The notes beneath the pieces are model-generated. The model made no database searches and was not told where the DNA came from. It was given only the letters and a program-made list of their open reading frames with translations. The position numbers were made by a program, and so were the translations under genes. Shown here one piece after another: positions 6,292 to 6,773 of a stretch of 6,773 nucleotides of DNA (within the stretch, counting starts at the first letter, position 1; the number at the start of each line of letters is the position of its first letter). This DNA comes from CAZFDE01 sp964517795 (GTDB lineage Bacteria > Planctomycetota > Phycisphaerae > Sedimentisphaerales > Anaerobacaceae): contig CAZFDE010000112.1 of the NCBI GenBank assembly GCA_964517795.1, positions 1 through 6,773 of the forward strand. The letters are read 5' to 3'.

Positions 6292-6773
6292 ATGAGTGAA
6301 GACGGCCATTTCAACATATTTGAGGAATTACAGCAATGGTATCCGACTTTAGAAAAATGGGAACAGCTCGCTTTATCTTGCCATTGTAAAAAAGGCAAGA
6401 TTGATGGCAACGACTTAGAAAAAATCTATAATGAGTTCCAATATGACAAAGGGTTACTTGATCCCCCACAAGACAGAACAGAACACCCACTAAATGTACC
6501 TTCCGGGGCGCAATCAGAACAAAGCAAAACACTTGTTTTATCGGCGATTTGTAAGACTAAAGGTATCAATGCTATTGTTGGCGGCCAGAAACTTAGCTTT
6601 GGACCAAAGCTAACTGTTATTTACGGCAATAACGCTTCAGGCAAATCCGCGTATGCCAGAATACTGAAAGCAGCTTCTTATACAAGATCGCCAAGTACCG
6701 CAATCCATGGTAATGTAAATAAATCTGCTATGAGGCCATTCTCGTCAAGCATAAAAGACCTCGAAATATATAT
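6292..6773 (+). CDS. AAA family ATPase, N-terminal 160 residues (AAA_13/RloC-like P-loop), runs off the right edge
   Basis: The frame is open from the ATG at 6292 to the window end. Residues 1-65 form a helical, charged lead (EELQQWYPTLEKWEQLAL, then KIDGNDLEKIYNEF). It resembles the N-terminal region of large AAA ATPases that read roughly 'W..qdAL..l...g.l...di..l'. Residues 81-126 follow the SMC/RloC-like pattern: LVLSAICKTKGINAI, a beta strand LTVIYG, then Walker A GNNASGKS at 112-119 and AYARILK. Walker B and any effector domain lie outside the window. ATPases of this class (AAA_13, with RloC and PrrC as studied members) often sit beside restriction-modification genes and act in phage defence. 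Here the neighbour is a methyltransferase-nuclease, so a defence role is likely but inferred. The DNA is visibly richer in A and T than the redox operon, which fits a transferred module. Confidence 0.85.
   Translation, partial: MSEDGHFNIFEELQQWYPTLEKWEQLALSCHCKKGKIDGNDLEKIYNEFQYDKGLLDPPQDRTEHPLNVPSGAQSEQSKTLVLSAICKTKGINAIVGGQKLSFGPKLTVIYGNNASGKSAYARILKAASYTRSPSTAIHGNVNKSAMRPFSSSIKDLEIY

Overview
The window looks like part of a bacterial genome, probably an anaerobe or facultative anaerobe. A Rex-controlled set of iron-sulfur and flavin electron-transfer genes fills the left half. A fragment of a restriction-modification or defence locus lies on the right. The taxon cannot be fixed from sequence alone. 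The gene styles would suit a Planctomycetota/Phycisphaerae-like or related environmental lineage, but that is a weak inference. No rRNA, tRNA, CRISPR array or insertion sequence was seen.

Left half (1-3129, all minus strand). A sigma70-like promoter (TTGACA, 16 bp, TATACA) is followed by a good Rex operator. Then comes rex, the NADH/NAD+-sensing repressor. Behind it, in one tight transcription unit, are a HydB/AsrA-type 4Fe-4S subunit, a HydG/PyrK-type FAD-NAD(P)-2Fe-2S reductase and a CooF/HycB-like polyferredoxin. The first base pairs of one more gene overlap the polyferredoxin by ATGA and leave the window. Together these encode the electron-transfer arm of a soluble NAD(P)-linked redox complex. 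NAD(P)H is handled by the flavoprotein, and electrons pass through 2Fe-2S and 4Fe-4S centres to or from a catalytic subunit encoded off the left edge. That subunit could be a NiFe hydrogenase, a tungsten aldehyde oxidoreductase, a CO dehydrogenase or an Hdr-type enzyme. Rex would tie expression to the cellular NADH/NAD+ ratio.

Middle (3306-4679, minus strand). This is the C-terminal part of a DUF255/YyaL-type protein (six-hairpin, AGE-like domain) joined to a DsbD-alpha-like C-terminal domain. Its N-terminal thioredoxin-like domain is missing.

Right (4671-6773, plus strand). A beta-type DNA methyltransferase, fused to an Mrr-like nuclease domain, lacks its N-terminus, including catalytic motif IV (DPPF/Y). 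It is followed by the start of an AAA ATPase with a clear Walker A motif, which runs off the right edge.

The most striking point is that both middle genes are decapitated at the same place. They point away from each other, and the family-like sequence of each ends or begins within the same nine bases (4671-4679). This is either a real rearrangement joined at microhomology or a chimeric assembly/amplification join. It should be settled before any biology is built on linkage between the two halves.
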